Shown here piece by piece: positions 63,846 through 64,000 of a stretch of DNA of 64,000 nt. Made by a program: the position numbers and the translations under genes. Source of the DNA: Ceratorhiza oryzae-sativae (lineage: Eukaryota; Basidiomycota; Agaricomycetes; Cantharellales; Ceratobasidiaceae); NCBI GenBank assembly GCA_030998015.1, contig JARWMV010000086.1, forward strand, positions 1-64,000. Reading direction: 5' to 3'. Under the pieces are notes generated by a model. That model was not told the DNA's origin. It did not search any database and saw nothing but the letters and a program-made list of their open reading frames with translations. Each line of letters begins with the position of its first letter. Position 1 is the first letter of the stretch.

Positions 63846-64000
63846 AACCTGTTTTCTAGCACTCTTCGAATAAGTTGGTCTAGTAAGACCAACTAACGTT
63901 CGTTGGGGCCCTCGCCAGGCTCGCCTGTGGTCCCTGTTGACTGGGCAGGGAAGAGTCTAGCTTGGCTAAGCCAAGTCAAGGGTAAAGAATATTGGCTTGA
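63846..64000. other. window end, no gene seen
   Basis: Contains a short hairpin GTTGGTC/GACCAAC (63876-63893) and GC-rich palindromic pieces; the cob 3' exons are not here. Confidence 0.6.

Overview
This window looks like fungal mitochondrial DNA. It carries the respiratory genes cox3 (two copies), atp9 and cob, with tRNA-Ser(UGA) (two copies) and tRNA-Ile(GAU). The genes are split by at least 14 group I introns that hold LAGLIDADG homing-endonuclease ORFs (HEGs), and a GIY-YIG ORF follows atp9. The wording of the Cob, Cox3 and Atp9 exons fits Basidiomycota best by memory of those families; no search was run, so the lineage is an inference.

Layout. (1) Positions 1-31616 are one giant inverted repeat: arm 1-15755 is the reverse complement of arm 15862-31616, around a 106-bp non-palindromic spacer. 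Any left-arm position x corresponds to 31617-x on the right. Each arm holds, from the centre outwards, a HEG C-terminal fragment, cox3 (5 exons, 4 introns), a gene-poor hairpin-rich zone, trnS(uga), a decayed HEG, a 5' fragment of atp9 and another HEG. (2) 31617-35700 holds the functional-looking atp9 (2 exons) followed by two successive GIY-YIG ORFs and a repeated atp9 C-terminus. (3) 35700-39160 holds trnI and non-coding structured DNA. (4) 39160-58893 is cob, with nine exons found and roughly the last 100 codons absent. (5) 58894-64000 holds two more HEGs and hairpin DNA.

The outstanding feature is a set of short GC-rich, hairpin-forming mini-elements spread over an otherwise AT-rich molecule. 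Named here: A (172-222 bp, 46 full or partial copies), B/B' (about 165-250 bp), C (141 bp), D (98-99 bp), E (34 to over 250 bp, modular), F (53 bp), H (34 bp), K (33 bp) and a 23-bp unit. They sit inside reading frames. In at least 18 places, removing one element (with one copy of its short target duplication where there is one) rejoins a broken ORF in frame. One H element lies in an exon of cox3 itself. Either these inserts are removed or bypassed during expression, or many genes have been broken very recently. Two GIY-YIG copies give an internal filled/empty-site comparison with a 4-bp target duplication for element B.

The giant palindrome is centred on an E-type hairpin lying inside a HEG, which suggests fold-back or template switching at a hairpin. 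An assembly or library fold-back artefact gives the same picture and is not excluded.
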